From Malaya genurostris (taxonomy: Eukaryota; Arthropoda; Insecta; Diptera; Culicidae), in contig NC_080572.1 of assembly GCF_030247185.1 (NCBI RefSeq), positions 159,427,580-159,491,579 on the forward strand: a DNA stretch of 64,000 nucleotides, given 5' to 3'. The notes under the pieces were generated by a model. That model saw only the letters and a program-made list of their open reading frames with translations, was not told the DNA's origin and did no database searches. Positions within the stretch are counted from its first letter, which is position 1. Every line of letters begins with the position of its first letter. The translations under genes were made by a program, and so were the position numbers. Shown here in pieces: positions 32,190 through 45,010 of the stretch.

Positions 32190-33812
32190 ATAATTTCTTT
32201 ATTTCTTTATTTCTCTTGGAGCAGGGAAAAGCCCGATGGAGATGAAATTTGGCAATCTGTCTCTCTCTCTCCAGCAGGCATAAAACCTCCTCATCATTTG
32301 TATCAACAGATTACAATGATCCAACAGATACATTTGGGCTTAACACTAACAATTAAAACTAAATCTATAACCCTATCTATAACTAGTTGATGACACTAAA
32401 CATTGCAGGGCAGTAATAGCGCTCTTGCTTAAAAGGTGAGAGAAGAAAAAAGTGGGTAGGTAAATGTTATATAAGGGTTGGTGAGGGGGTGGGTTGGTAA
32501 GCGAGAGTGGGCTAACGACGGTGTTAGAATCGGCATGTAGATCTAATTAGTGACCAAAAAGATGGTGAAAGACAGAGAAAACGACGGGGTTAGAATCGGC
32601 ATGAAGATCTGGTTAGTGATCGAAAAACGGATGGTGAATGACAAAGAAAAAGTAGAATGGACGACCGAGTTAATTTAGACGAGCGAATCTAGTTAGTTTC
32701 CAGTGGAGGTTGTGAAGAGGCGGAGTGGGAAAGATCACAATAATCCAGCAGATACCATGTCATATACTTATTACTGATAATTAAAACTATCCCTATTGCT
32801 AACCTCAATACTCAAGAAGTAGATAAGTAATTCAGAAACGATTTTTTCACGGTGTTGTGAGATAGGTGAAAGTCGAACAAGTGAGAACATCGATTAAATA
32901 GACGACGCATACTAGAAAACTGTTCGTTATAGCCGTAATTAGTGCGAGCAGATTGAATTCTGAGAAATGGATGAGATCGGAGATTGCGAAAATTAATAGC
33001 TAGGTTCAGTTTATGTAACAATTCGGGGCAGTCAGTTTGAGATTGTAACAAATCCGCCACGAAAATAGCTCTACAGATGTCTCGACGTACGGATAACAAG
33101 TCTAAATCGATAAGTTTACAGCGCTCACTATAGCTGGGAAGGTTGTTGGGATCCCTCCAAGGAAGACTGCGAAGGGCAAACCGAATAAATTTATGCTGAA
33201 TAGCTTCTATGCGTTGGATGTCGAGTTGATAATATGGAGCCCAGACGACTGCAGCATATTCGAGTATAGAGCGAACCAGTGCACAATATAGTGCTTTAAG
33301 ACAATATATGTTATTAAAGCTCTTTGTAATGCGAAATATGAATCCTAGCATTTTGGAAGCCTTAGAGATCGTATACTCTACGTGATTCTTAAAATTAAGT
33401 TTTGAATCCAACAGAACTCCTAAGTCCTTGACAGTCGATTCTCGTTTGAGAATAGTCTGGGAAATGGTATAGTCGAATACAACTACTGTGCGTTTACGTG
33501 AGAAAGAAATTACGGAACATTTTGAAGCATTCAAGACCATTCTATTGAGGTCGCACCAACTGGAGAAGATATCTAACTGTTTCTGCAGGAATCTGGCATC
33601 TTCCAGGTCTTTAATAGGATGATACAATTTAAAATCGTCGGCGAATGATAGTTTTTTACATTGCAGCGCGAGGTTCAAATCATTCAGATACAGCAAAAAT
33701 AAAAAGGGTCCGAGGTGACTTCCCTGAGGTACCCCCGAGTGAGTTAGGAAGGGTGCGGCAGTGCAGTCACTGATTTTAACTATCATAGTACGTTTAATCA
33801 AATAAGACTAGA
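32190..33812 (-). mobile_element. CR1-like element, 3' part (RT and 3' UTR)
   Basis: Minus strand: truncated reverse transcriptase, then a 3' UTR of about 600 bp with a 'cagcaggcataaaacc' block shared with 12050-12280, ending in a TTTCTTTATTTCTTTA tail (plus strand about 32195). The 5' side breaks at about 33812, where sequence of the opposite strand of a similar element begins. Confidence 0.85.
32812..33801 (-). pseudogene. CR1-like reverse transcriptase, C-terminal half
   Basis: Open for 329 codons. Starts within the RT: KISDCTAAPFLTHSGVPQG, then GSHLGPFLFLLYLNDL, the catalytic FADDFKLYH, then WCDLNRMVLNASKCSVISF, DLGVLLDSKLNF and EYAAVVWAPYY. It shares most residues with the fragment at 12273-13388 and is a sister copy of one family. 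The N-terminal fingers and the endonuclease are missing on this strand; an endonuclease of similar type lies on the plus strand at 34190-34790. Confidence 0.88.
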
Positions 33813-33819
33813 TAAGAAA

Positions 33820-34990
33820 CAAGAACTATAATAACAACAGCTACAACAACAGCTAAAATAATCTCCCACCTGGTAGAATACTTCTTGCTGCAGCTAAGGA
33901 TCGATTTTCAGGACCACCTACAAATTACAGACCTACAATTAATTTTAAAAGAGGAGCGACAATCAATCCTTATCGAGAGCACAACCTGCAACTAGCGATG
34001 CCGAATCAAATGTCTGCTGAATGTTCGTCAACTGATACGTGCGTGGCGTGTCGTGCTCAACATTCATGTTTTCGGCAATTTTGACGCATCACCCAGAAGA
34101 AGAGAATAATGACAATATTATCATAAGTCAACAATCATGTTCAATAAGATCTCCTCATCTAGCGTCGTCGACAGAAATCGTAGCATATTGTCAAAATTTT
34201 AACCGTATGAAGAGCGCACTTAAGATTAATGAAATCCATAAAAATATTTTAGGGTGTTCATATGGAATTATTCTAGCAACCGAAACTAGTTAGGATGAAA
34301 GCGTTAACAGCACGGAAGTATTCGGAAACATTTACGTTTTCAGTAACGATCGTAAATTCCATATATCTGATAAAAAATCGGGGGGAGGTGTTCTTATTGT
34401 TGTTTTAGCAGAATTTGGCACCGAAATGATAACCACTACGAAATTTAAAGAATTTGAACACGTATGGGTAAGAATTCATTTAGCAGGTGAAGCACATATT
34501 TTTGTTTCAGTATATTTTCCTCCTAACAATGCCCAAAAAGACACATATGAAAAGTTTTTGCATGTTGCTGATGAAATCATGACTGAAGTTAAAGTTCATA
34601 TATATGGAAACTTTAATCAGCGCAATATCGACTTTATTCCAGACGCTGAAAATGGTAGCATTTTACTTCCTCTCGTTGGAGAGAATGAAACACTTTATAA
34701 CTTATTCGACAAAATATCCTGTTTAGGTCTTAATCAAATTAATTATGTATCGCATCGCATCTACTGTATCAACTGCTACTGACCTAAAATCCTGCTCGAG
34801 AATGATTCTGCACTCAGAAAAATATTATGGTAAAAGTTACTATATAGAGGGCCAACCTGACCATGCGAGTATAGTGGTTTTCAGCCGACTATTAAATCAG
34901 ATGATTTCAACAATAGTCAAGTTCATGTTTACTATAAAGGGTATCGGCTCTAGAATAGTAATATTGAACAGTATATTGTATGAATAACTA
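33820..34990 (+). pseudogene. non-LTR endonuclease fragment, inverted relative to the RT
   Basis: Plus-strand frames carry an AP-endonuclease: GIILATETS near 34260 (stop after it), NDRKFHISDKKSGGGVLIVV at about 34350-34410, then the open frame 34426-34782 with EHVWVRIHLAGEAHIFVSVYFPP, YGNFNQRNIDF and LGLNQIN. YGNFN stands where families have YGDFN, so a catalytic aspartate is changed. Sequence at 33880-34080 resembles the end of an ORF1. The segment points away from the RT at 33812, which suggests an inverted 5' part of the same insertion. Confidence 0.7.
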
Positions 34991-36180
34991 ATACGATTGA
35001 GATGGTTAGGCTAACCATGACCGAATCTTTATTTACATTGTAGTTTTCACTATAACCAGAGCAGAGAGGTATTTTTGACATTTCACTTCTAGTTATTTCG
35101 AAACTAAAGGCAGTGGTTGATTCAACAATGCTGAAGATCAGCAAAACATGAGCTAATGTTAAAAAGTTTCATGAATTTGAATTCTAGAACAAGAACAACA
35201 ACATAGTTTCATTGAATTCTATTTTATTTTTGCATCAAATCAAACGATGATGTGCTTGGTGAAATATTGATTATCACCGTAGACATGGAGCAGCATTGCT
35301 TGGTTGCAACTGTTGATCCCAGGCTCTGTTCGGTGAAATTTTTCCTGAAGCAGGAATGGGCAGCATGGAAGAAATTAATAGTCAAGTCCAAATGCAAACC
35401 TCAATACCCACCTGCCATATATTATTATTTTTTCCGTCGGATTCGTGCGATTTGAATCCGGGAATCGGATGATGTTCGTCGTTCTCATCAATCGCTTGAT
35501 GTTGTTTCTACAGCGACCGATAACGAATAATAAAAATTATACAGGACGTCGATTTCACTAGAAAACAGCCGTTACCGGTAAAATTGTTGAAAAATTTAAT
35601 TTCAACGACGGAAACTAGTAAGGCTACAAAATTTACTCACCTGCAAGACCTTCCAAATTGCACAATATACATTTTTTTCAAATCAATCACTGATGTGTTA
35701 CGAAATTGTCTGCTGTATTGTAACTTTATGTGACAATAACAAAGTACATCCGTTTATTGACAATTTGTATAGTCAGCACAAATGAAAAACATAGTCGGTT
35801 AAAAAACACTATACGATAATGTGCTTACTACATAAATTCTGTTGATATGGACTACATGAATAGTGTTTTCAAACTTCATAATTTCTTTTAAATCATGTAT
35901 CTATTTATGGTAACATTATTATACTGTGGACATATTTACATGGTAGCGATAACCATTTAGCTCCTCATATATATCAAGGCTCGAGAGCAATTTCACCTTA
36001 CTAGAAATTGTGATTTTAACTATTTGTTCTTATATTTGAGATGACTACCATTGTCAGGATGAGCATGCCAGAAAAGTCATAAATACAAATAGTTTAGTCA
36101 AGTCGTAGTCCTTGTTGTCTAGTAATTTATACAATACAGATGGTGAATAGTCATATATCATGATTGATGCTACTATTTAA
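34991..36180. other. unassigned AT-rich sequence
   Basis: Small frames (35252-35455 and others) show no family resemblance. No terminal repeats or RNA genes were recognised. Confidence 0.4.
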
Positions 36181-37861
36181 GCGTATAGTTGAAATGACAA
36201 TGGAAAACCGGCTACGGTTACTATGGTATTTTGCTCAGTGTGGCGATGACGTAGTCTTTTTCTGGTCGCGCGTGTCGGTTTATCAACCGGGACAGCACGT
36301 CGGCGTTACCGATCTTATCAGTGGGAACGTACTCGATGGTGAAATCGTACAGCAGTAGAGTGAGGACAAAGCGCTGTAACCGGTTGGCCATGTATACCGG
36401 TATGCCCTTCTTGGACCCAAAGATTCGGAGCAGCGGAGCGCGGTCAGTCTGCAGCAAGAAGCGCCGTCCGAAGATCATTTTGTGAAACTTGGTGACGGGA
36501 AAGATGATAGCTAGACCTTCACGATTTGGTTCTGCTCTGCCTTCGTAAGAGCTTCGGGAAGCATGCTGTACTATTTTGATGAAGCCATCTGGGAACCTGT
36601 GACTGATTGTGGCTCCAACACCAACTGACGATGCGTCAGCAGAAGCGATGATCTATTTCTTCTGATCGTAGTGCGTTAGTAGAAGATCTGAGGTGAGAAT
36701 CTGCTTGAAACACTCGAATGCCTGCTTGCACTCCGTTGTCCACTGGAACTTCGATTGCGATTTCAGCAGTTTGTCCAGCGGGAAGCGAAGCATTCGCATG
36801 TTCGGGACAAACTTTCCGTAATAATTGATCGCCCCAATGAAGGAACGTACACCGTGAATGTCAGTGATAGGCGGAAGCTGCACTATTGCCTCGATTTTCA
36901 CTGGATCTGGACGCGATGGTCAATAATGTAGCCCAGATATGGTATCAGTTTCTTGCCGAAGGTACATTTTTCGGCTCGAATGGTGAACCCAAAATCCTGG
37001 ATTCACTAAAGAACTGATTTTAGGTTGCGATTGTGAGCTGCTTCTTCTTTACCGCCAACGATCACGTCGTCGAGATAACCGGAAACTTTTTCCAACCCAG
37101 CTAGCATGGTGTCGATGAGCTGCTGGAAGATTCCAGGTGCTACCTTTACACCAGGTGGAAAACGATTGTAATGAAACAAACGACGGTGTGTGTTGATGGT
37201 GAGCAGATGACGAAACTGTTCGTCGACCTCAACTTGCAGAAATGCATCCGAAAGATCGATCTGGCTGAAGACTTCGCAATTAGCCAGCTTAGCAAAAGTG
37301 TCTTCCGGAAGGGGGAGCGGGTATTGGTGAGGCTGAAGAGCGGAGTTGAGTCCTGTAGAGTAATCTCCACAAACACGAATGGCACCATTTGCTTTGCGCA
37401 CTACGACGACTGCTGCTGCCCACTCCGAGTAGTTGACCGGTGTAATGATGTTCAGCTACTGTAACCGGTCCAACTCTTGATTGACTGCGTTGTACATAGA
37501 GTACGCAACCGGGCGTTTGGGACAGAAAACGGGCTTGCACTGCTCCTTTAGGTCTAACTTCACCTGTACCTTACTGCAGAGCCCGAATTTCTCACTAAAA
37601 ACTTCTGGAAATGCAGAACTAAGCGCTACGCTGGAAGTCGAAGAACTAGATGCCTGGCAGCAAAAAGTATCCATTGGCACGGATCATAGATCGAAGCTAT
37701 CGACCAAATCATGTCCGAGAAGTTGAAGCTGCTTTTTATTTACCCGGATAACTTCGCTGCGAGTGTTTCCGCCGATGGTGAAAGCGAAATTCACCTTCGA
37801 GAGGCAAAATGTTCCCAGATGTTCCGGATAATTCAGTGGAGGAATAAAACATTCAGCGGAC
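36180..37861 (-). mobile_element. Ty3/Gypsy LTR element fragment (Mag-type)
   Basis: Reading leftwards: protease C-terminal region (37869-37684, LLGHDLVDSFDL), linker (37680-37456, PEVFSEKFGL and PVFCPKRPVAYS), reverse transcriptase (37401-37006, with KANGAIRVCGDYS, QIDLSDAFLQVEV and YLDDVIVGG), RT end (36901-36653, RSFIGAINYYGKF) and RNase H (36640-36221, ADASSVGVGATI, IFGSKKGIPVYMANRLQRF). The GSKKGIPV and NRLQR motifs point to the Mag lineage. Integrase, gag and LTRs are absent, and several frameshifts and stops separate the parts. The right end abuts a BEL LTR. Confidence 0.88.
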
Positions 37862-37869
37862 TGTAACAT
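36221..37869 (-). pseudogene. Gypsy Pol pseudogene (protease-RT-RNase H)
   Basis: The coding signal is continuous in order but broken by stops or shifts near 37683, 37455, 37005 and 36650. The RT box YLDDVIV is intact. The protease active site is not in the preserved part. The bases at 37862-37869 belong to the adjoining BEL LTR, so the ATG of the protease frame is a chance join. Decay is greater than in the LOA and Jockey ORFs, so this is an older insertion. Confidence 0.85.
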
Positions 37870-38070
37870 GGAAATTAATTTTCTTTCGTGCGTAGTAAAA
37901 ACACATGATCACTTTTCAACATTTGGTATCTTCTTCTTTTTTCTCGTACAGGAAACGAATGTATTCGACATATGCAATGCTGCCAACCTAGCTTATTTCA
38001 ATTTTGCACTGTCAACCAATAATAATCCAAATTAATGTTAATATTTTAAAGTTTATTTTTGCTCCTAACA
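37862..38070 (-). repeat. short BEL/Pao 3' LTR (about 209 bp)
   Basis: On the minus strand it starts TGTTAGGAGC and ends ATGTTACA. A purine-rich tract GAGGGGAATA (38071-38080, plus strand tattcccctc) precedes it, as expected for a 3' LTR. Its far end meets Gypsy sequence. The matching 5' LTR is not in the window. Confidence 0.6.
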
Positions 38071-38850
38071 TATTCCCCTCTTGGGCTCTGCACAACACAT
38101 GTCATTGTCTACGATGGGAAGTACTGCAATCTGTGTGGTTGGTCTGCAGTACTCTCCGGAACTGGTGCGAATCATAACTACACGGATCACTCCGTCCTTT
38201 CCTGGATACATGTTAACAATACGGCCTAGTCTCTGTGTGGGTATAAACGATTTTATAATAATCGGTGCATAGCAAGCCATGACTACTACGGTAAGTACAG
38301 CTGCGCTTGATTATTCCAAGCACTCAACTGCTACCACGATTTCGATACGGGCGTTAACACAGGTAAGAAGTGTTTCGGCATATCTCTTGGGGATTCCTTT
38401 TCGGTGGATATTAAGATATTCACAGTCTCCAGCTCATAGAGGAGCATTGTCCTCCTTTAAAATGACCATCATTCCAATACGAATTACAGATGGTGTAGTA
38501 TTTCACTCCAGCCTCCCAAAGACCACCTTAATGGGGAGCCTTTGGAGGATTAAAACTCCAGTATATTCTTCGCAATTGACAAAAATTGTTCATCTTCTTT
38601 TCCAATATTCGGAAAAGGGTCACAGGTCACGTAATCAGTTAATTGTCTATTTGCAAAAATATTTTTTTTTCCGTTATCTGAGAATAACTCTGCAACATTT
38701 CCTTCCCTTCCCACAAAACGTTGTAAAGCAGCCAAGAACGAATCCGTCGTCATTGAAGTAACCAATTCAATACGTATTGCCTTTGTACACATGCATACGA
38801 AGAGTGCAATATATCCCTTTATCGGTGCCTTCATTCGCCCTTGCTTAAAA
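38071..38850 (-). pseudogene. BEL/Pao Pol 3' end: integrase core and DUF5641 remnants
   Basis: The integrase frame (38834-38550) has GYIALFVCMCTKAIRIELV, TTDSFLAALQRFVGREG and LFSDNGKKN, with the SDNG catalytic aspartate. A middle frame carries MMVILKEDNAPL (about 38465), the start of the DUF5641 region. The last frame (38280-38065) has LGRIVNMYPGKDGVIRVV and YCRPTTQIAVLP, the usual BEL/Pao C-terminus. Shifts lie between the pieces, and a large internal part of the integrase is missing. Upstream (right) the signal stops at about 38850. Confidence 0.85.
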
Positions 38851-41100
<2,250 letters not shown>

Positions 41101-41101
41101 A

Positions 41102-41265
41102 TAGCGGCCCTTACACGAGAATTATTTTTGTCATTTTTAATGATGACTAAGTAACAATGTATTTCAAATTTGATAGAAAACTCGTCATTACTGCACCATA
41201 CACGTTCATTAAAATAATATTATTTTTAGTAATGACATTTTTAATGACCCGTGTAAGGGCCGCTA
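41102..41265. mobile_element. 164-bp MITE with perfect 16-bp terminal inverted repeats
   Basis: Left end TAGCGGCCCTTACACG (41102-41117), right end CGTGTAAGGGCCGCTA (41250-41265). Subterminal sequence is also inverted (TCATTTTTAATGA left, TCATTAAAAATGTCA in the reverse of the right). TA at the outermost positions may be the target duplication, as for Tc1/mariner-type MITEs. No other copy is in the window. Confidence 0.8.
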
Positions 41266-42567
41266 ATGATCAAATAGAACCAAATTATTTGTTGGGCGAT
41301 TTTACGAATTCTGATCCAGCTCTGTACGATCATCGCCAAAGTATGAGTAAAAAACAAGTATCTATCGAACTACTACACGAATGGTCAAGATAATGTATTA
41401 TATAGGTATATGAAAAAAATGAGTATCAAATAATATCCAGAATTTGTTCATAAACAGAAATAGTTCATAATAATAGTACACATTATTATTCAATATTGCA
41501 TTAATACATAAGCAGATCAAAACCTATCATTCGGTTATCTTGTTGATCGTGAGTTACAGTTCATGATTTTATTTCGTTATTTTTAATACATAAACATCAG
41601 AGGAAAATACGCACCATATTAGCACACGCACACAGTCGTATAACAGCAAACTGGACGGGAAAATTCTCTTCATCTGATTCATCTCACACACACTATTGTA
41701 AACTTTGGTGAGCTCTGTGGGTTCGTCGGGATGATAATCGTCATTGCTTGCTCAAAGTGAGTTTGAGAAGAGAACAAACTGGACGCCATTGTGAAAATAG
41801 AAATTTTGAGGTGAAGTGTAGTATTAAAATTGTGATATTAAATGAAGACTGTGCTAATTAAGGTAAGCAAAACAGTGTTTTGGTGACTTAATTAGTAATG
41901 GACAAGCGTAAATATTATTTTCATAATGATGTAATTTGATGTAAATTATTAACGCAAGAAAAATGTGGATAGTGGCTTGTAAAATTGGGCGTTTGTAATA
42001 ATCTTTTCGTTCATCTTCGTAATTATTACAATGAATTCAACTGCGAAGTGTGTCGATAATTGTGGTAGACAAAAATTATTACATTCTGTGGATCAATTTT
42101 ATATATTTTTCGGAGGAAAAAGAAATATGAAGATTCTGTATAATGAACGTCCGCCATTTTGTTTTATGTTGGCTTTGTTCATTTTCGGAAAATCAGCCAT
42201 AATTGTATTTTTTTCTGTAATGAGATTCGTTTTTCCAATGTATGGGTTGTACGAGTGAAGTTCAGCACCAAAGTTTTGGTAGTGGTGTGTGCTTTCTAGG
42301 CCGTGAAATAAGATCATACAATAATATGAAAAATATGCCCCGTAGGCAGGCGAGAGACATTCGATGTGTGCTGAGTGTTGAATGTTTTCAGCCAGCTCCA
42401 ATTTAGAAGTTCGAGGGAAAATGAACGTGATGTCCGTACCATACGGACCATACAATTGTCGGATGGGAGCTACCAGGTTCGCTTGTGGGTTTGGGTGGCA
42501 AACGTCGTCAGAAGGGGGTGGTGATTTTTTATGTCGCTACGAATAAGTGTGAGCGAGAACAAAGTAC
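41266..42567. other. non-coding sequence, possible 5' exon near 41700-41870
   Basis: A GT-rich stretch ending at CTAATTAAGGTAAGC (about 41850-41863) has a good splice donor and could be a non-coding first exon of a gene to the right such as lola. This is a guess from the donor alone. Frames at 42031-42455 are not convincing. Confidence 0.25.
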
Positions 42568-42582
42568 TAACTTCTTTTAAAC

Positions 42583-42695
42583 AGACAAGGACAGCCAAGA
42601 ACGAATCGCACCACGTCTGCCCGAGGGTACAGCAGCAATTCGATCGCGCTGTACGATAATCTGCAGGAGAAGCTGAAAATTACCAGCCCAAGATA
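42583..42695 (+). CDS. possible terminal coding exon of an unknown gene
   Basis: A strong 3' splice site precedes it: branch point TACTAAC, pyrimidines and AAACAG (about 42566-42582). One frame then reads SSNSIALYDNLQEKLKITSPR to a TAA at about 42693-42695, with balanced amino acids unlike the AT-rich noise nearby. The upstream exon and gene are not found. The frame is chosen only because it is the longest. If real it would be the last exon of a plus-strand gene, or an alternative exon. Confidence 0.3.
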
Positions 42696-42699
42696 AATC

Positions 42700-43935
42700 A
42701 TTGAATGATGTCATACTTTACACCCGTTCCGTTTTTACAGTGGTTTACCTTATTGCTTGGGCCGTACAGGATGCTTGTTGCAAATCAGATGAGCGATTCC
42801 ATGATTTAGTTTAGAAATTTTATATACACAAAAACTTGTTGATGTGATTCAAAAATAAATTAACGGATGGTTAATTTATCAATAGATTACATAGGTTCTA
42901 TAAAAAAAACAATTTAATTTTATAACCAAGTATTTCACTCGCAACGTAAAGTGTGTTAAAAGTAGGGTTATAGTTGGACACTTGACAAAAAGAGCAATAT
43001 AATACTCTTGAAATATGGCGGCGTGACAAATACATTTCAGAGTTTTTAATATTGAATATTATAAATATTTTGATTTAAACTTTGATTCGCCAGGGATTAT
43101 CATCAGGCTATGTAAAAAAACATATCTACGCAAACATGTTTAATAGACCTTTAAGCAATGATGAGAAATCTCATTTGTTTATTTTTGATTATCTCTACGT
43201 TGTTATACCAATCTAGTACTGATAGCAGAAATAAAATTTTGAGTGTCATTCGACGTAAGTATTAAGGTGTAAAATAAAAAAAAAAGGAGTTATTAACAGA
43301 AAAAAACTTCGTTTGTTTGATAATATGAAATGTTTACTTCAAATTAATGAATAACTCAAATATGACTATTAACAAATATGCCAAGCATGGCATAGTTATT
43401 GATTGAAATAAATTTCATTAGACTTAAGTTTTCCTAGCTATAGAATCGAAAACTAAACCATGCATTTAAAAATCTGTTGAAACCAAATTTAGAATCCTGA
43501 ATTTGTATTGACATTTTTTTAAATGTTCCAACCTGAATGCTTCCGACGGTGGATCGTCGGTAACACGCAGCCTTCTGCCGTCTCGGTCTGAATCATTTAT
43601 TACTAACTGAACGTCATGGCGCCAACAATAAGTGAATTGTGCAAGTGTTACACAAAAATGCATTGTTGCTTTTCGTTGAATATGTCAAATGACAATTATG
43701 TCATAATTATGCAAAATAATCTGCTGTGATTTTATGGTATTATTTTATTAATGTTATTATCTATGTGATTCGTGCAACACATAGTGCCAGGGCTAATGGG
43801 GTTTCAGGAAAAACTCTGTTGTGTCTTGTTTAAATTGAAACGGTGGGATTTTTTCGCAAATTATTCTAATTTTCCTCCGTAAAACTCCATTTCATGAATT
43901 TGTTTCTGAATTCTACAATTTATTGTTAAATGGTT
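42700..43935. other. unassigned AT-rich sequence
   Basis: No coding, RNA or repeat structure recognised. Confidence 0.4.
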
Positions 43936-43939
43936 GCCT

Positions 43940-45010
43940 TTCTTTATAGAAAGGTAATGTAATTGTTGGAAACCCAATTTTAGTCGAAGCATCGGAGACC
44001 CCTAGTGTTACATACCATTCGACGAGATAAAAAATGTCTGTGTGTGCATCTTTCAAAGATTTATTTACCGCTTTATTAAACCGATTTAGATGAGCTTGGG
44101 CTGGATTGAAAGCTACGGTTGGGTCATTGATCGAAATTGAAAATCAACTGGCAGTCAGTTCTGATTCCGGAAATAATGGTATGACATAAATGACAAAACT
44201 TAATACCGCTCATTTTTCTCGGATATGGTGTATGTATGTGTGTGTATGTGTCAAATAATCTCACTAGGTTTTCTCGGAGATTGCTGAACCGATTTCAGCA
44301 AAATAAGATTCAAATGAAAGATCTCGATTCTCATACGTTACTCCAGAATTTTATTCGGATTCGATTTCCGGTTCCGGAGTTATAGGGTCAGGCGTGTTAA
44401 AAATTTTATACCGCTACCTAAAGTGGCAAAACAAAAACAGTGAAATCTTTTCTAAACTGACCTCAAAATTACAACAATCGGTAGCTATATCAGTACGCAA
44501 CCAAAAAACAAATTCCGGAAGCACCGGAAATAGTTGTCATATATTCTGAAATGGATCTCACTCACTTTTCTTAGCCATGGTTTGACCGATTTCCACAAAC
44601 AGGTTCAACTGAAAGGTTTCGTGTTCCCATTCAGAATTCTTGAATCCGACTTCCGGTTCCGGAATTGTAGTATAAAGCATGTCAAAACTTTTGTAGCGGC
44701 GTAACGAAACACATTAAAAAAAAATCTGAATTGACCTCAGAACTACTTCAATCGGTAGCAATTATCAGTAGGCAGTTAAACAAACTGATTTCGGATACCC
44801 TGTTTCTCGGTTTTCGATAAACGACGGAAGATAATGCTCAATACCGGATCTTACACTTCTCAGAGATTGCAGAATCGATATTCCCAATCTTAGGATCAAA
44901 TAATAAATCTTAAGGTCCTACTAAAAATCTATAAAATATTATAGATGAGAATATTACTGATATGAGAAAGGCATCTATGCACCACTAGGTGAATTAAAAC
45001 AGGTTTGTTC
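43940..45010 (-). repeat. non-autonomous repeat T, copy 2
   Basis: In reverse orientation to 30726-32100: right end CACCACTAGGTGAATTAAAACAGG (revcomp of the start), left end GCCTTTCTTTATAGAAAGG (terminal hairpin). Sub-repeats with TTCCGGTTCCGGA occur at about 44370 and 44655. It is more diverged than copy 1. Confidence 0.75.

Noticed and set aside
41157..41393. Frame of 78 codons overlapping the MITE
   Set aside because: Half of it lies in the MITE terminal region, and the rest has no recognisable domain.
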